Assembly (NCBI RefSeq): GCF_014764705.1
Contig: NZ_JACXXG010000002.1
Coordinates: 284,157 to 348,156 of the forward strand
Origin: Stutzerimonas kunmingensis
Lineage (GTDB): Bacteria > Pseudomonadota > Gammaproteobacteria > Pseudomonadales > Pseudomonadaceae
Length of the DNA: 64,000 bases
Direction: 5' to 3'
Under the pieces are notes generated by a model that had not been told where the DNA came from, did no database searches, and saw only the letters and a program-made list of their open reading frames with translations. Below, one piece after another: positions 39,662 through 48,942 of this stretch. How positions within the stretch are numbered: the stretch's first letter is position 1; the number at the start of each line of letters is the position of its first letter. A program made the translations under genes and the position numbers.

Positions 39662-40693
39662 ATGAGCAACTACCTGAAACTGTCCGCGCTGGCGCTCGGA
39701 CTCGTCTGTGCCGGGCAAGCGGCTGCCGAGAATCTCACCGCGGTGAGCTTCGGCGGCGCCAACAAGCAGGCCCAGGTCAAGGCCTTCTACGAGCCGTGGG
39801 ACGCGGCGGGGCACGGGCGCATCATCGCCGGCGAGTACAACGGCGAAATGGCCAAGGTCAAGGCAATGGTCGACACCAACAGCGTGTCGTGGAACCTGGT
39901 GGAAGTGGAGTCGCCGGAACTGTCCCGCGGCTGTGACGAGGGGCTGTTCGAGGAACTTGACCCAAGCTTCGTCGGCAATCCGGACGATTTCGTCGAAGGC
40001 GCAATCCAGCCCTGCGGCGTTGGTTTCTTCGTCTGGTCGACGGTGCTGGCCTACAACGCCGACAAGCTGAAAAGCGCGCCGGCCAGCTGGGCGGATTTCT
40101 GGGATACCGAGAAATTCCCCGGCAAGCGCGGCCTTCGCAAGGGCGCCAAGTACACCCTCGAATTCGCGCTGATGGCCGACGGCGTGCCGGTCAAGGACGT
40201 CTACAAGGTGCTGGCCACCAAGGACGGCCAGAACCGCGCCTTCAGAAAGCTCGATCAGCTCAAGCCGCACATTCAGTGGTGGGAAGCCGGCGCGCAGCCG
40301 CCACAGTTCCTCGCCTCCGGCGACGTGGTAATGAGCAGCGCCTACAACGGCCGCATCGCTGCCGTGCAGAACGAGAGCAACCTGCAGATCGTCTGGAGCG
40401 GCGGCATCTATGACTTCGATTCCTGGGCTATCCCCAAGGGCGCGAAGAGCCAGGAGCAGTCACGCAAGTTCATCGCCTTCACCGTCGAGCCGCAGCAGCA
40501 GAAGGCCTATGCCGAGAACATCGCCTACGGCCCGGCGAACACCCAGGCCGTTTCGTTGCTGGATGAAAAGCGCCTGGCGCAGATGCCCACCGCGCCGGAG
40601 AACATCGCCGACCAGGTGGCGATGGACGTGACCTTCTGGGCCGACTACGGCGAGCAGCTCGAACAGCGTTTCAACGCCTGGGCAGCACGCTGA
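39662..40693 (+). CDS. agtB: Periplasmic binding protein, PotD type (AgtB-like)
   Basis: A 343-residue exported solute-binding protein. The signal peptide MSNYLKLSALALGLVCAGQAAA is followed by ENLTAVSFGGANKQAQ. The body resembles polyamine/4-aminobutyrate binding proteins (WSGGIYDFDSWAIPKGAK). It would capture GABA or 5-aminovalerate if it is the AgtB orthologue. AAGGAG lies upstream. A strong hairpin follows its stop, which may keep its message more abundant than that of the permeases. Confidence 0.9.
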   Translation: MSNYLKLSALALGLVCAGQAAAENLTAVSFGGANKQAQVKAFYEPWDAAGHGRIIAGEYNGEMAKVKAMVDTNSVSWNLVEVESPELSRGCDEGLFEELDPSFVGNPDDFVEGAIQPCGVGFFVWSTVLAYNADKLKSAPASWADFWDTEKFPGKRGLRKGAKYTLEFALMADGVPVKDVYKVLATKDGQNRAFRKLDQLKPHIQWWEAGAQPPQFLASGDVVMSSAYNGRIAAVQNESNLQIVWSGGIYDFDSWAIPKGAKSQEQSRKFIAFTVEPQQQKAYAENIAYGPANTQAVSLLDEKRLAQMPTAPENIADQVAMDVTFWADYGEQLEQRFNAWAAR

Positions 40694-40700
40694 CCTGAGC

Positions 40701-40721
40701 GCCCCGCCGCATTGGCGGGGC
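40701..40721 (+). repeat. Hairpin after agtB
   Basis: GCCCCGCC (40701-40708) and GGCGGGGC (40714-40721) form a perfect 8-base stem with a 5-base loop, 7 bases after the binding-protein stop. It has no T-run. Similar hairpins between binding protein and permease genes often protect the upstream message from exonucleases. Confidence 0.6.
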
Positions 40722-40756
40722 CTGCCCCAGCTATCGCAACGAATCGCGGAGTCATC

Positions 40757-42010
40757 ATGGCCACAGCAATTTCCCTGCCGGCGAGCGGAATCGCCGAGCC
40801 CAATCTGAAGCAGCGGCTGGCGCGTGCCGAACGGATGAACAAGCTCAAGTCGCAGGCGCTGATCGTGCCGTTGCTGCTGTTCGTGCTGCTGACCTTTCTG
40901 GTGCCGATCGCCTCGCTGCTCTGGCGCAGCGTCGAGAACCCCGAGGTGGTGAACACGCTGCCTCGCACGCTGGCGGCGCTGGCCGAATGGGATGGTCGTG
41001 GGCTGCCGGCGGAGCCGGCCTATCAGGCGCTTGCCGAGGATCTGTATCAGGCGCGTCGCGAGCAGAGCCTGGGCGATCTGTCCAAGCGGCTGAACATGGA
41101 GCTGGCCGGTTACCGCAGCCTGCTGACCAAGACCGCACGGGCGCTGCCGTTTCGCGAGGTGCCGGCGTCCTATCAGGAGGCGCTGGAAGCGCTCGACGAG
41201 CGCTGGGGCGACCCGGCGTTCTGGCAGGTCATCCAGCGTAACGACAGCGCGGTGACCGGCTACTACCTGCTGGCGGCGCTCGATCACCGCATCGACGAGC
41301 TCGGCGAGCTGGCCAAGGTTTCGCCGGATCAGGCGGTGTACCTCGACATCTTCGCCCGCACCTTCTGGATGGGTCTGGTGATAACCGCGATCTGCCTGCT
41401 GCTGGCCTATCCGCTGGCGTATCTGCTGGCCAACCTGCCGGCGCGGCAGAGCAACCTGCTGATGATCCTGGTGCTGCTGCCGTTCTGGACCTCGATCCTG
41501 GTGCGCGTGGCAGCGTGGATCGTGCTGCTGCAGTCCGGCGGGCTGATCAATGGTGCGTTGCTGAAGATGGGCCTGATCGACGAGCCGCTGCAGCTGGTGT
41601 TCAACCGTACCGGCGTGTACATCGCCATGGTGCACATCCTGCTGCCGTTCATGATCCTGCCGATCTACAGCGTGATGAAGAACATCTCGCCGAGCTACAT
41701 GCGCGCCGCGGTGTCGCTGGGTTGTCATCCGTTCGCCAGCTTCTGGCGGGTGTACTTCCCGCAGACACTGGCCGGCGTCGGCGCCGGCAGCCTGCTGGTG
41801 TTCATCATCGCCATCGGCTACTACATCACCCCGGCGCTGCTCGGCAGCCCGAACGACCAGATGGTCAGCTACTTCGTCGCCTTCTACACCAACACCACCA
41901 TCAACTGGGGCATGGCCACGGCTCTCGGCGGCCTGCTGCTGCTCGCCACGCTGCTGCTGTACGTCATCTACAGCTGGCTGGTCGGTGCCAGCCGACTGCG
42001 GCTGGGCTGA
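40757..42010 (+). CDS. agtC: ABC transporter permease, PotB type (AgtC-like)
   Basis: A 417-residue inner-membrane permease, longer than usual for PotB because of a roughly 140-residue soluble stretch (about residues 65-200) after the first helix. The binding-protein-dependent transport signature is in the cytoplasmic loop AAVSLGCHPFASFWRVYFPQ. About six helices are visible (for example LLFVLLTFLVPIASLLW). The start at 40757 is preceded by GGAG. It pairs with the next permease. Confidence 0.9.
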   Translation: MATAISLPASGIAEPNLKQRLARAERMNKLKSQALIVPLLLFVLLTFLVPIASLLWRSVENPEVVNTLPRTLAALAEWDGRGLPAEPAYQALAEDLYQARREQSLGDLSKRLNMELAGYRSLLTKTARALPFREVPASYQEALEALDERWGDPAFWQVIQRNDSAVTGYYLLAALDHRIDELGELAKVSPDQAVYLDIFARTFWMGLVITAICLLLAYPLAYLLANLPARQSNLLMILVLLPFWTSILVRVAAWIVLLQSGGLINGALLKMGLIDEPLQLVFNRTGVYIAMVHILLPFMILPIYSVMKNISPSYMRAAVSLGCHPFASFWRVYFPQTLAGVGAGSLLVFIIAIGYYITPALLGSPNDQMVSYFVAFYTNTTINWGMATALGGLLLLATLLLYVIYSWLVGASRLRLG

Positions 42011-42053
42011 TGACGGTCGCGACTTCCATGATGCATCTGGCAGGAGAACATTC

Positions 42054-42881
42054 ATGCTGAGCCCCTACATGTCGCCCGTCGAACGGGCCTGGTACTACGC
42101 GCTGCGCATCCTCTGCGCCCTGGTGCTGCTGTTTCTGATCGTGCCGGTGCTGGTCATCGTGCCGCTGTCGTTCAATTCCGGCTCGTTCCTCGTCTATCCC
42201 TTGCAGGGCTTTTCCATGCGTTGGTACGAGGCGCTGTTCAGCTCGGCCGACTGGATGCGCTCGCTGAAGAACAGCATGCTCATCGCGCCCGCCGCGACCT
42301 TTCTCGCTGTGGTGCTCGGCACCCTGGCGGCGGTCGGCCTGACCCGCGCGGAATTTCGCGGCAAGGCGCTGCTGATGACCATACTGATCTCGCCGATGGT
42401 GGTGCCGGTGGTGATCATCGGTGTGGCCAGCTACCTGTTCTTCGCACCGCTGGGCATGGGCAACAGCTACCTGTCGCTCATCCTTGTGCACGCGGTGCTC
42501 GGCGTGCCCTTCGTGATCATCACGGTCTCCGCGACGCTGCAGGGCTTCAACTACAACCTGGTGCGTGCTGCGGCCAGCCTCGGCGCATCACCGCTGACCG
42601 CGTTCTTCCGCGTGACCCTGCCGCTGATCGCGCCGGGGGTGATTTCCGGCGCGCTGTTCGCCTTCGCCACCTCGTTCGATGAAGTGGTGGTGACGCTGTT
42701 CCTCGCCGGCCCCGAGCAGATCACCCTGCCGCGGCAGATGTTCAGCGGCATCCGCGAAAACCTCAGCCCGACCATCGCCGCCGCGGCGACGCTGCTGATC
42801 GGCTTCTCCATCGTGCTGCTGCTGACCCTGGAATGGCTGCGTGGCCGTGCCGAAAAGCTGCGCACCCAACAACCTGCCTGA
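42054..42881 (+). CDS. agtD: ABC transporter permease, PotC type (AgtD-like)
   Basis: A 275-residue permease with about six helices. The EAA loop motif is AAASLGASPLTAFFRVTLPLIAPG, and SFDEVVVTLFLAGP is typical of PotC-type subunits. AGGAGAA precedes the ATG. It completes the agtABCD-type transporter and is followed after 12 bases by gabD. Confidence 0.92.
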   Translation: MLSPYMSPVERAWYYALRILCALVLLFLIVPVLVIVPLSFNSGSFLVYPLQGFSMRWYEALFSSADWMRSLKNSMLIAPAATFLAVVLGTLAAVGLTRAEFRGKALLMTILISPMVVPVVIIGVASYLFFAPLGMGNSYLSLILVHAVLGVPFVIITVSATLQGFNYNLVRAAASLGASPLTAFFRVTLPLIAPGVISGALFAFATSFDEVVVTLFLAGPEQITLPRQMFSGIRENLSPTIAAAATLLIGFSIVLLLTLEWLRGRAEKLRTQQPA

Positions 42882-42893
42882 CGGAATTCGCAC

Positions 42894-44360
42894 ATGACTC
42901 TGCAACTTGGGCAACCCGATCTGTTGCGCCAAACGGCCTATCTCAATGGTGAATGGTGCGAGGCCGACAGTGGCGCGTGCACCGAGATCTTCAACCCGGC
43001 CACCGGCGAGCTGATCGGCGCGGTGCCGAACATGGGGCGCGGTGAAACCCGTCGCGCCATCGAGGCGGCCCGGGCGGCACAGCCGGCCTGGCGTGCGCTC
43101 ACCGCCAAGGAGCGCGCGGCGCGGCTGCGCCGCTGGTACGAACTGATGCTGGAGAACCAGGAAGACCTGGCGCGGATCATGACCGCCGAACAGGGCAAGC
43201 CGCTGGCCGAGGCCCGGGGGGAGGTGGCCTACGCCGCATCCTTCCTCGAATGGTTCGCCGAGGAAGGCAAGCGCCTGTACGGCGACGTGATCCCTGCCCA
43301 TGCCGGCGACAAGCGCATCCTGGTGCAGAAGGAGCCGGTCGGCGTCACAGCGGCGATCACGCCGTGGAATTTTCCCAGCGCCATGATCACCCGCAAGGCC
43401 GGGCCTGCGTTGGCTGCGGGCTGTGCCATGGTCCTCAAACCGGCACCGCAGACACCGTTCTCGGCACTGGCGCTGGTCGCGCTGGCCGAGCGTGCGGGCA
43501 TTCCGGCGGGACTGTTCAGCGTGATCACCGCCGATGCCGCCGCGTCCCGTGAGGTGGGTGCCGAACTCTGTGAAAACCCTATCGTGCGCAAGCTCTCGTT
43601 CACCGGCTCGACGGCGGTGGGCATCAAGCTGATGCAGCAGTGCGCGCCGACGCTGAAGAAGCTCTCGCTGGAGCTGGGCGGCAACGCACCCTTCATCGTC
43701 TTCGACGACGCCGATCTGGATGCGGCGGTCGAGGGCGCAATGATCTCCAAATACCGCAACGCCGGGCAGACCTGCGTCTGCGCCAACCGCATCTACGTGC
43801 AGGACGGCATCTATGAGGCCTTCGTCGACAAGCTTTCCGCTGCGGTGGCGCGGCTGAAGGTCGGCAACGGTGCGGATGAGGGCGTGACCACCGGTCCGCT
43901 GATCGATGCCGCGGCGGTGGCCAAGGTGCAGCGCCATTTGCAGGACGCGCTGGACAAGGGCGCCACCCTGCTGGCCGGCGGCAAACCCCATGCGCTTGGC
44001 GGCAACTTCTTCGAGCCGACGCTGGTGGGTGGCGTCACCGCCGAAATGGTTGTGGCGCGCGAGGAAACCTTCGGTCCGCTGGCGCCGCTGTTCCGCTTCC
44101 GCGACGAGGACGAGGTGATCCGCCAGGCCAACGACACCGAGTTCGGCCTCGCCGCCTATTTCTACGCCCGCGACCTGAGCCGGGTGTTCCGCGTCGCCGA
44201 GGCATTGGAGTACGGCATGGTCGGTATCAACACCGGGGTGATCTCCACCGAGGTGGCGCCGTTCGGCGGGATGAAGGCATCCGGCCTCGGCCGTGAAGGC
44301 TCGAAGTACGGCCTGGATGAATACGTGGAAATCAAATACCTGTGCCTGGGCGGTATCTGA
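42894..44360 (+). CDS. gabD: Succinate-semialdehyde dehydrogenase (GabD class)
   Basis: A 488-residue aldehyde dehydrogenase. Catalytic Glu is in LSLELGGNAPF and catalytic Cys in NAGQTCVCANRIYV. The double-Cys TCVC and the binding of NADP through ITPWNFPSAMITRKAGPALAAG match GabD. It oxidises succinic (or glutaric) semialdehyde. It is fused to the transporter operon by a 12-base gap, which indicates that the imported amino acid is degraded through the semialdehyde. Confidence 0.92.
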   Translation: MTLQLGQPDLLRQTAYLNGEWCEADSGACTEIFNPATGELIGAVPNMGRGETRRAIEAARAAQPAWRALTAKERAARLRRWYELMLENQEDLARIMTAEQGKPLAEARGEVAYAASFLEWFAEEGKRLYGDVIPAHAGDKRILVQKEPVGVTAAITPWNFPSAMITRKAGPALAAGCAMVLKPAPQTPFSALALVALAERAGIPAGLFSVITADAAASREVGAELCENPIVRKLSFTGSTAVGIKLMQQCAPTLKKLSLELGGNAPFIVFDDADLDAAVEGAMISKYRNAGQTCVCANRIYVQDGIYEAFVDKLSAAVARLKVGNGADEGVTTGPLIDAAAVAKVQRHLQDALDKGATLLAGGKPHALGGNFFEPTLVGGVTAEMVVAREETFGPLAPLFRFRDEDEVIRQANDTEFGLAAYFYARDLSRVFRVAEALEYGMVGINTGVISTEVAPFGGMKASGLGREGSKYGLDEYVEIKYLCLGGI

Positions 44361-44380
44361 CACCAGCGGCCTAAAACAGG

Positions 44381-44461
44381 CGTGCAAAATAATGCACGGA
44401 GTTTTACTGTAATCCGAACGCTCCGGATAGCGCGGCAGTCGATCATCGTATGCTGCCGCGC
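44381..44461. promoter_or_regulatory. Two inverted repeats in the gabD-gabT gap
   Basis: CGTGCA-6-TGCACG (44381-44398) is a short operator-like palindrome around AAAATAA. GCGCGGCAG (44430-44438) and CTGCCGCGC (44453-44461) are perfect 9-base inverted repeats with a 14-base loop. The 158-base gap is the only long break between gabD and gabT, so gabT may have separate control. Confidence 0.5.
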
Positions 44462-44518
44462 CCGCTTCCTGGCGTTCTTCATGACCCGTGCCGACGATGA
44501 GCGGCTACCGAGGAGCTT

Positions 44519-45799
44519 ATGAGCAAGACCAACGAATCCCTGATGCAACGCCGTGTCGCCGCCGTCCCGCGTGGCGTCGGCCAGATCCACCCGATCTTTG
44601 CCAACCACGCGAAGAACAGCAGCGTGGTCGACGTCGAAGGCCGCGAATTCATCGACTTCGCCGGCGGCATTGCCGTGCTGAATACCGGACACCTGCACCC
44701 GAAAATCGTCAAGGCGGTGGAGGAGCAGCTGCACAAGCTGACCCACACCTGCTTCCAGGTGCTGGCCTACGAGCCGTACGTCGAGCTGTGCGAGAAGATC
44801 AACGCGCGGGTGCCGGGCAACTTCGCCAAGAAGACCCTGCTTGTCACTACCGGCTCCGAGGCGGTGGAAAACGCGGTAAAGATCGCCCGCGCCGCCACCG
44901 GGCGGGCCGGCGTGATCGCCTTCACCGGCGCCTATCACGGCCGCACCATGATGACCTTGGGGCTGACCGGCAAGGTCGCGCCGTACTCCGCTGGAATGGG
45001 CCTGATGCCCGGCGGTATCTTCCGTGCGCTGTACCCCTGCGCCATTCATGGCGTCAGCGTCGATGACTCGATCGCCAGCATCGAGCGCATCTTCAAGAAC
45101 GACGCCGAGCCACGCGACATCGCCGCGATCATCATCGAGCCGGTGCAGGGCGAGGGCGGCTTCAACGTCGCGCCGAAGGATTTCATGGCTCGCCTGCGCG
45201 CACTGTGCGACGAACACGGCATCCTGCTGATCGCCGACGAAGTGCAGACCGGCGCCGGGCGTACCGGCACCTTCTTCGCCATGGAACAGATGGGCGTGGT
45301 CGCCGACCTGACCACCTTCGCCAAGTCTGTTGGCGGTGGTTTCCCGATTGCCGGCGTCTGTGGCAAAGCCGAGATCATGGATGCCATCGCCCCCGGCGGC
45401 CTGGGCGGCACCTACGCCGGCAATCCGCTGTCCTGCGCCGCGGCGCTGGCGGTGCTGGAAGTCTTCGAGGAAGAGAAGCTGCTCGACCGCTGCAAGGCGG
45501 TAGCCGAGAGGCTGACCACGGGCCTCAAGGCAATCCAGGCCAAGCACAAGGAGATCGGCGAGGTGCGCGGTTTGGGCGCGATGATCGCAATCGAGCTGTT
45601 CGAGGACGGCGATCATGCGCGACCGGCTGCCGCCCTGACCTCGCAGATCGTCGCCCGGGCGCGGGACAAGGGCCTGATCCTGCTGTCCTGTGGCACCTAC
45701 TACAACGTGCTGCGGGTGCTGGTGCCGCTGACTGCCGAAGACGAACTGCTCGACCGTGGCCTGGCCATCATCGGTGAGTGCTTCGATGAGCTGACCTGA
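44519..45799 (+). CDS. gabT: 4-aminobutyrate aminotransferase (GabT)
   Basis: A 426-residue class III aminotransferase. The PLP lysine is in TTFAKSVGGGFPIAGV, preceded by LLIADEVQTGAGRTG and VTTGSEAVENAVKIARAATG. It moves the amino group from GABA (or 5-aminovalerate) to 2-oxoglutarate. GAGGAG lies before the ATG. Together with gabD it completes GABA to succinate. Confidence 0.95.
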   Translation: MSKTNESLMQRRVAAVPRGVGQIHPIFANHAKNSSVVDVEGREFIDFAGGIAVLNTGHLHPKIVKAVEEQLHKLTHTCFQVLAYEPYVELCEKINARVPGNFAKKTLLVTTGSEAVENAVKIARAATGRAGVIAFTGAYHGRTMMTLGLTGKVAPYSAGMGLMPGGIFRALYPCAIHGVSVDDSIASIERIFKNDAEPRDIAAIIIEPVQGEGGFNVAPKDFMARLRALCDEHGILLIADEVQTGAGRTGTFFAMEQMGVVADLTTFAKSVGGGFPIAGVCGKAEIMDAIAPGGLGGTYAGNPLSCAAALAVLEVFEEEKLLDRCKAVAERLTTGLKAIQAKHKEIGEVRGLGAMIAIELFEDGDHARPAAALTSQIVARARDKGLILLSCGTYYNVLRVLVPLTAEDELLDRGLAIIGECFDELT

Positions 45800-45857
45800 T
45801 CCAACGGCGGGCTCGCCGGCATCCGCAATGGATGTCAGGCGCGCCGCAACCCTGACC

Positions 45858-45898
45858 CCTCGGGTACAATGCGCGGCATCTTGCCGTGCTACCCGAGG
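45858..45898. promoter_or_regulatory. Inverted repeat spanning the candidate rpe promoter
   Basis: CCTCGGGTA (45858-45866) and TACCCGAGG (45890-45898) are exact 9-base inverted repeats, 41 bases from end to end. A TACAAT -10 candidate (45865-45870) lies at the left arm, and the right arm contains the GAGG ribosome site of rpe. No good -35 is seen. Confidence 0.45.
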
Positions 45899-45903
45899 TC
45901 GTC

Positions 45904-46578
45904 ATGCAGCCGTTCGCCATCGCCCCTTCGATTCTTTCCGCCAACTTCGCCCGTCTGGGTGAGGAAGTGGACAACGTGCTGGCCGCCGGCGCCGACATCG
46001 TCCATTTCGACGTGATGGACAACCACTACGTACCCAACCTGACCATCGGCCCCATGGTCTGCTCCGCGCTGCGCAAGCATGGCGTCACCGCGCCCATCGA
46101 CGTACACCTGATGGTCAAGCCGGTGGATCGCATGATCGGCGACTTCCTCGAAGCCGGTGCCAGCTACATCACCTTTCACCCGGAAGCCTCCGAGCACATC
46201 GATCGATCGCTGCAGCTGATCAAGGACGGCGGCGCCAAGGCCGGTCTGGTGTTCAACCCGGCCACGCCGCTGGACGTGCTCAAGTACGTCATGGACAAGG
46301 TCGACATGGTCCTGCTGATGAGCGTCAACCCCGGTTTCGGCGGGCAGAAGTTCATTCCCAATACCCTCGACAAGCTGCGCGAAGCGCGTGCGCTGATCGA
46401 TGCCAGCGGCCGCGAGATTCGCCTGGAGATCGACGGCGGTGTGAATCCGAAGAACATCCGCGAAATCGCTGCGGCGGGCGCCGATACCTTCGTTGCCGGC
46501 TCGGCGATCTTCAACCAGCCGGATTACAAGGCGGTGATCGACCAGATGCGCGCCGAGCTGGCGCTGGCGCGCCCATGA
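45904..46578 (+). CDS. rpe: Ribulose-phosphate 3-epimerase
   Basis: A 224-residue TIM-barrel epimerase. [40 protein letters not shown] and [11 protein letters not shown] cover the metal- and phosphate-binding strands. It interconverts ribulose-5-phosphate and xylulose-5-phosphate. The ATG at 45904 follows GAGGTCGTC. It overlaps gph by 4 bases. Confidence 0.97.
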   Translation: MQPFAIAPSILSANFARLGEEVDNVLAAGADIVHFDVMDNHYVPNLTIGPMVCSALRKHGVTAPIDVHLMVKPVDRMIGDFLEAGASYITFHPEASEHIDRSLQLIKDGGAKAGLVFNPATPLDVLKYVMDKVDMVLLMSVNPGFGGQKFIPNTLDKLREARALIDASGREIRLEIDGGVNPKNIREIAAAGADTFVAGSAIFNQPDYKAVIDQMRAELALARP

Positions 46579-47276
46579 CCCGCCTGGAGCAACTGTTCGA
46601 CGGCAAATTGCCACGGCTGGTGATGTTCGACCTGGACGGCACCCTGATGGATTCGGTGCCGGACCTGGCCGCGGCGGTGGACAAGATGCTGATGCTGCTC
46701 GGCCGCGAGCATGCCGGCATTGCCCGGGTGCGCGACTGGGTCGGCAACGGCTCGCGCGTGCTGGTACGCCGCGCATTGGCCGGTGGGCTGGAGCATGAAG
46801 GTGTAAGCGACGAGTTTGCCGATGAGGCGCTGGCGCTGTTCATGCAGGCATACTCCGGCGGCCACGAGCTGACCACTGTCTATCCGGGCGTTCGTGAATG
46901 TCTGGACTGGCTGCGCGAGCGCGAGGTGAAGTTGGCGATCATCACCAACAAGCCGGCGCAGTTCATCGAACCGCTGCTGGAGGAGAAGGGGTTGGCCGGT
47001 TACTTCGATTGGCTGGTCGGCGGCGATACCTTGCCGCAGCAGAAGCCCGATCCGGCTGCGCTGTTCTGGGTGATGGACAAGGCGGGCGTTGCGCCCGGCG
47101 AATCGCTGTTCGTGGGGGACTCGCGCAACGACGTACGGGCTGCCAAGGCCGCGACAGTACGCTGTGTCGCGCTTACCTACGGCTACAACCACGGCGAGCC
47201 CATCGCGGATGAGCAGCCGGCGCTGGTGCTCGACGACCTGCGCGAGCTGGTTGCTTCGGCTCCGGGCCTGCGCTAG
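46575..47276 (+). CDS. gph: Phosphoglycolate phosphatase
   Basis: A 233-residue HAD phosphatase. The nucleophile motif is [15 protein letters not shown]; the second motif is IITNKP with the lysine QQKPDP, and the acidic motif is [13 protein letters not shown]. It removes phosphate from 2-phosphoglycolate. The order rpe-gph-trpE is conserved in pseudomonads. Its 3' end may contain the trpE promoter. Confidence 0.95.
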   Translation: MTRLEQLFDGKLPRLVMFDLDGTLMDSVPDLAAAVDKMLMLLGREHAGIARVRDWVGNGSRVLVRRALAGGLEHEGVSDEFADEALALFMQAYSGGHELTTVYPGVRECLDWLREREVKLAIITNKPAQFIEPLLEEKGLAGYFDWLVGGDTLPQQKPDPAALFWVMDKAGVAPGESLFVGDSRNDVRAAKAATVRCVALTYGYNHGEPIADEQPALVLDDLRELVASAPGLR

Positions 47277-47279
47277 TGT
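47251..47279 (+). promoter_or_regulatory. Candidate trpE promoter
   Basis: TTGCTT (47251-47256), 17 bases, TAGTGT (47274-47279), overlapping the gph stop. The predicted start near 47286 would put the Trp-rich leader peptide inside the message. Confidence 0.45.
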
Positions 47280-47316
47280 GGCCGGACTCTTTTTGACCCA
47301 CCGAAGAGATCCGCTC

Positions 47317-47385
47317 GTGGTGCTCACCCGCAGACAATGGATGAAAGTCATCAAGGCCCTGGCCCGTTGGCGCTGGCGCGCCTGA
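47317..47385 (+). CDS. trpL: trp leader peptide
   Basis: A short frame that ends in [10 protein letters not shown] just before trpE. From GTG at 47317 it has 22 residues and three Trp (AAGAGA about 9 bases upstream). From ATG at 47341 it has 14 residues and two Trp in Trp-Arg-Trp, but no ribosome site. Trp codons near the end of a tiny gene upstream of trpE are the hallmark of attenuation, which has been described for trpE in Pseudomonas putida. Confidence 0.75.
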   Translation: MVLTRRQWMKVIKALARWRWRA

Positions 47386-47419
47386 CTTTTCCTGCCGGCC
47401 AGGCCGGCGCGTTTGCCGT
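47377..47419 (+). promoter_or_regulatory. Candidate trpE attenuator hairpins
   Basis: GCCGGCC (47394-47400) and GGCCGGC (47402-47408) form a compact GC hairpin followed by GCGTTTGCC. CGCGCC at the leader stop (47377-47382) can instead pair with GGCGCG (47406-47411), which would disrupt that hairpin. Two mutually exclusive foldings fit an attenuator, although the U-run is weak. Confidence 0.5.
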
Positions 47420-47455
47420 TGTTCGTTCGAACCCTCCTCAGACCACGAGGCTGAC

Positions 47456-48940
47456 ATGACCCGCGAAGAATTCCTGCGTTTGGCCGCCGAAGGCCATAAC
47501 CGCATCCCCCTGTCATTCGAGACCCTTGCCGACTTCGACACGCCGCTGTCGCTGTACCTGAAACTGGCCGATGCGCCGAACTCCTATCTGCTTGAATCCG
47601 TTCAGGGCGGCGAGAAGTGGGGGCGTTACTCAATCATCGGTCTGCCGTGCCGCACCGTGCTGCGCGTGCGGGATCACCGCATCAGCGTCACCACCGATGG
47701 CATCGAGACCGAGGCCTGCGAGGTCGAGGACCCGCTGGCCTTCGTCGAATCCTTCCAGCAGCGCTACCGCGTCGCGCCGGTCGAAGGCCTGCCGCGCTTC
47801 AACGGCGGGCTGGTCGGCTATTTCGGCTACGACAGCGTGCGCTATGTCGAGCGCAAACTTGGCAATTGCCCCAACCCGGATCCGCTGGGCACACCGGATA
47901 TCCTGCTGATGGTTTCCGACGCCGTGGTGGTGTTCGACAACCTCGCCGGCAAGCTGCACTGCATCGTGCTGGTCGACCCGTCGCAGCCGGAAGCCTACGA
48001 GGCCGGTCAGGCTCGCCTGCACGCGTTGCGGGCGAAGCTGCGCCAGTCGATCACGCCGCGCCTGGGCCTGGATTTCGAAAAGAGCAATGGTGCCGAACCG
48101 ACCTTCCGCTCCAGCTTCAGCCGCGAGGATTACGAGCAGGCGGTCAACCGCATCAAGGACTACATCCTCGCCGGCGACTGCATGCAGGTGGTGATTTCCC
48201 AGCGCATGTCGATCCCGTTCAAGGCCGCGCCGATCGATCTGTACCGCGCGCTGCGTTGCTTCAACCCGACGCCCTACATGTACTTCTTCAACTTCGGTGA
48301 CTTCCACGTGGTGGGGTCGTCGCCAGAAGTGCTGGTGCGGGTCGAGGAAGGTCTGGTCACGGTCCGCCCCATCGCCGGCACGCGTCCACGCGGTGCCAAC
48401 GAAGAAGCTGATCTGGCGTTGGAGCAGGACCTGCTCAGCGATGCCAAGGAGCTTGCCGAACACCTGATGCTGATCGACCTGGGCCGCAACGACGTCGGTC
48501 GTGTCGCCGAGACCGGCACGGTGCGGTTGACCGAGAAGATGGTCATCGAGCGCTATTCGAATGTCATGCACATCGTTTCCAACGTCACCGGCCAGCTCAA
48601 GGCGCCATTGACGGCGATGGATGCGCTGCGCGCGATCCTACCGGCCGGCACGCTCTCAGGGGCGCCGAAGATTCGTGCCATGGAAATCATCGACGAGCTG
48701 GAGCCGGTCAAGCGTGGTGTCTACGGCGGCGCCGTCGGCTATCTGGCCTGGAACGGCAACATGGATACCGCCATCGCCATCCGTACCGCGGTGATCAAGG
48801 ACGGCGAGCTGCACGTGCAGGCCGGTGCCGGCATCGTGGCCGACTCGCAGCCGGCGCTCGAATGGGAAGAGACGCTGAACAAGCGCCGCGCCATGTTCCG
48901 CGCGGTGGCCCTGGCCGAACGCGACCAGCAGGAGAACTGA
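47456..48940 (+). CDS. trpE: Anthranilate synthase component I
   Basis: A 494-residue TrpE. The tryptophan feedback site is in [19 protein letters not shown] (LLES motif). The chorismate domain shows [36 protein letters not shown] and [18 protein letters not shown]. It makes anthranilate from chorismate with ammonia from TrpG. The trpG ATG follows 2 bases after its stop. Confidence 0.98.
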   Translation: MTREEFLRLAAEGHNRIPLSFETLADFDTPLSLYLKLADAPNSYLLESVQGGEKWGRYSIIGLPCRTVLRVRDHRISVTTDGIETEACEVEDPLAFVESFQQRYRVAPVEGLPRFNGGLVGYFGYDSVRYVERKLGNCPNPDPLGTPDILLMVSDAVVVFDNLAGKLHCIVLVDPSQPEAYEAGQARLHALRAKLRQSITPRLGLDFEKSNGAEPTFRSSFSREDYEQAVNRIKDYILAGDCMQVVISQRMSIPFKAAPIDLYRALRCFNPTPYMYFFNFGDFHVVGSSPEVLVRVEEGLVTVRPIAGTRPRGANEEADLALEQDLLSDAKELAEHLMLIDLGRNDVGRVAETGTVRLTEKMVIERYSNVMHIVSNVTGQLKAPLTAMDALRAILPAGTLSGAPKIRAMEIIDELEPVKRGVYGGAVGYLAWNGNMDTAIAIRTAVIKDGELHVQAGAGIVADSQPALEWEETLNKRRAMFRAVALAERDQQEN

Positions 48941-48942
48941 TC

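Noticed and set aside
46575..47276. The HAD phosphatase as MupP of cell-wall recycling
   Set aside because: Its place after rpe and before trpE is the conserved place of Gph; MupP is encoded elsewhere in pseudomonads.
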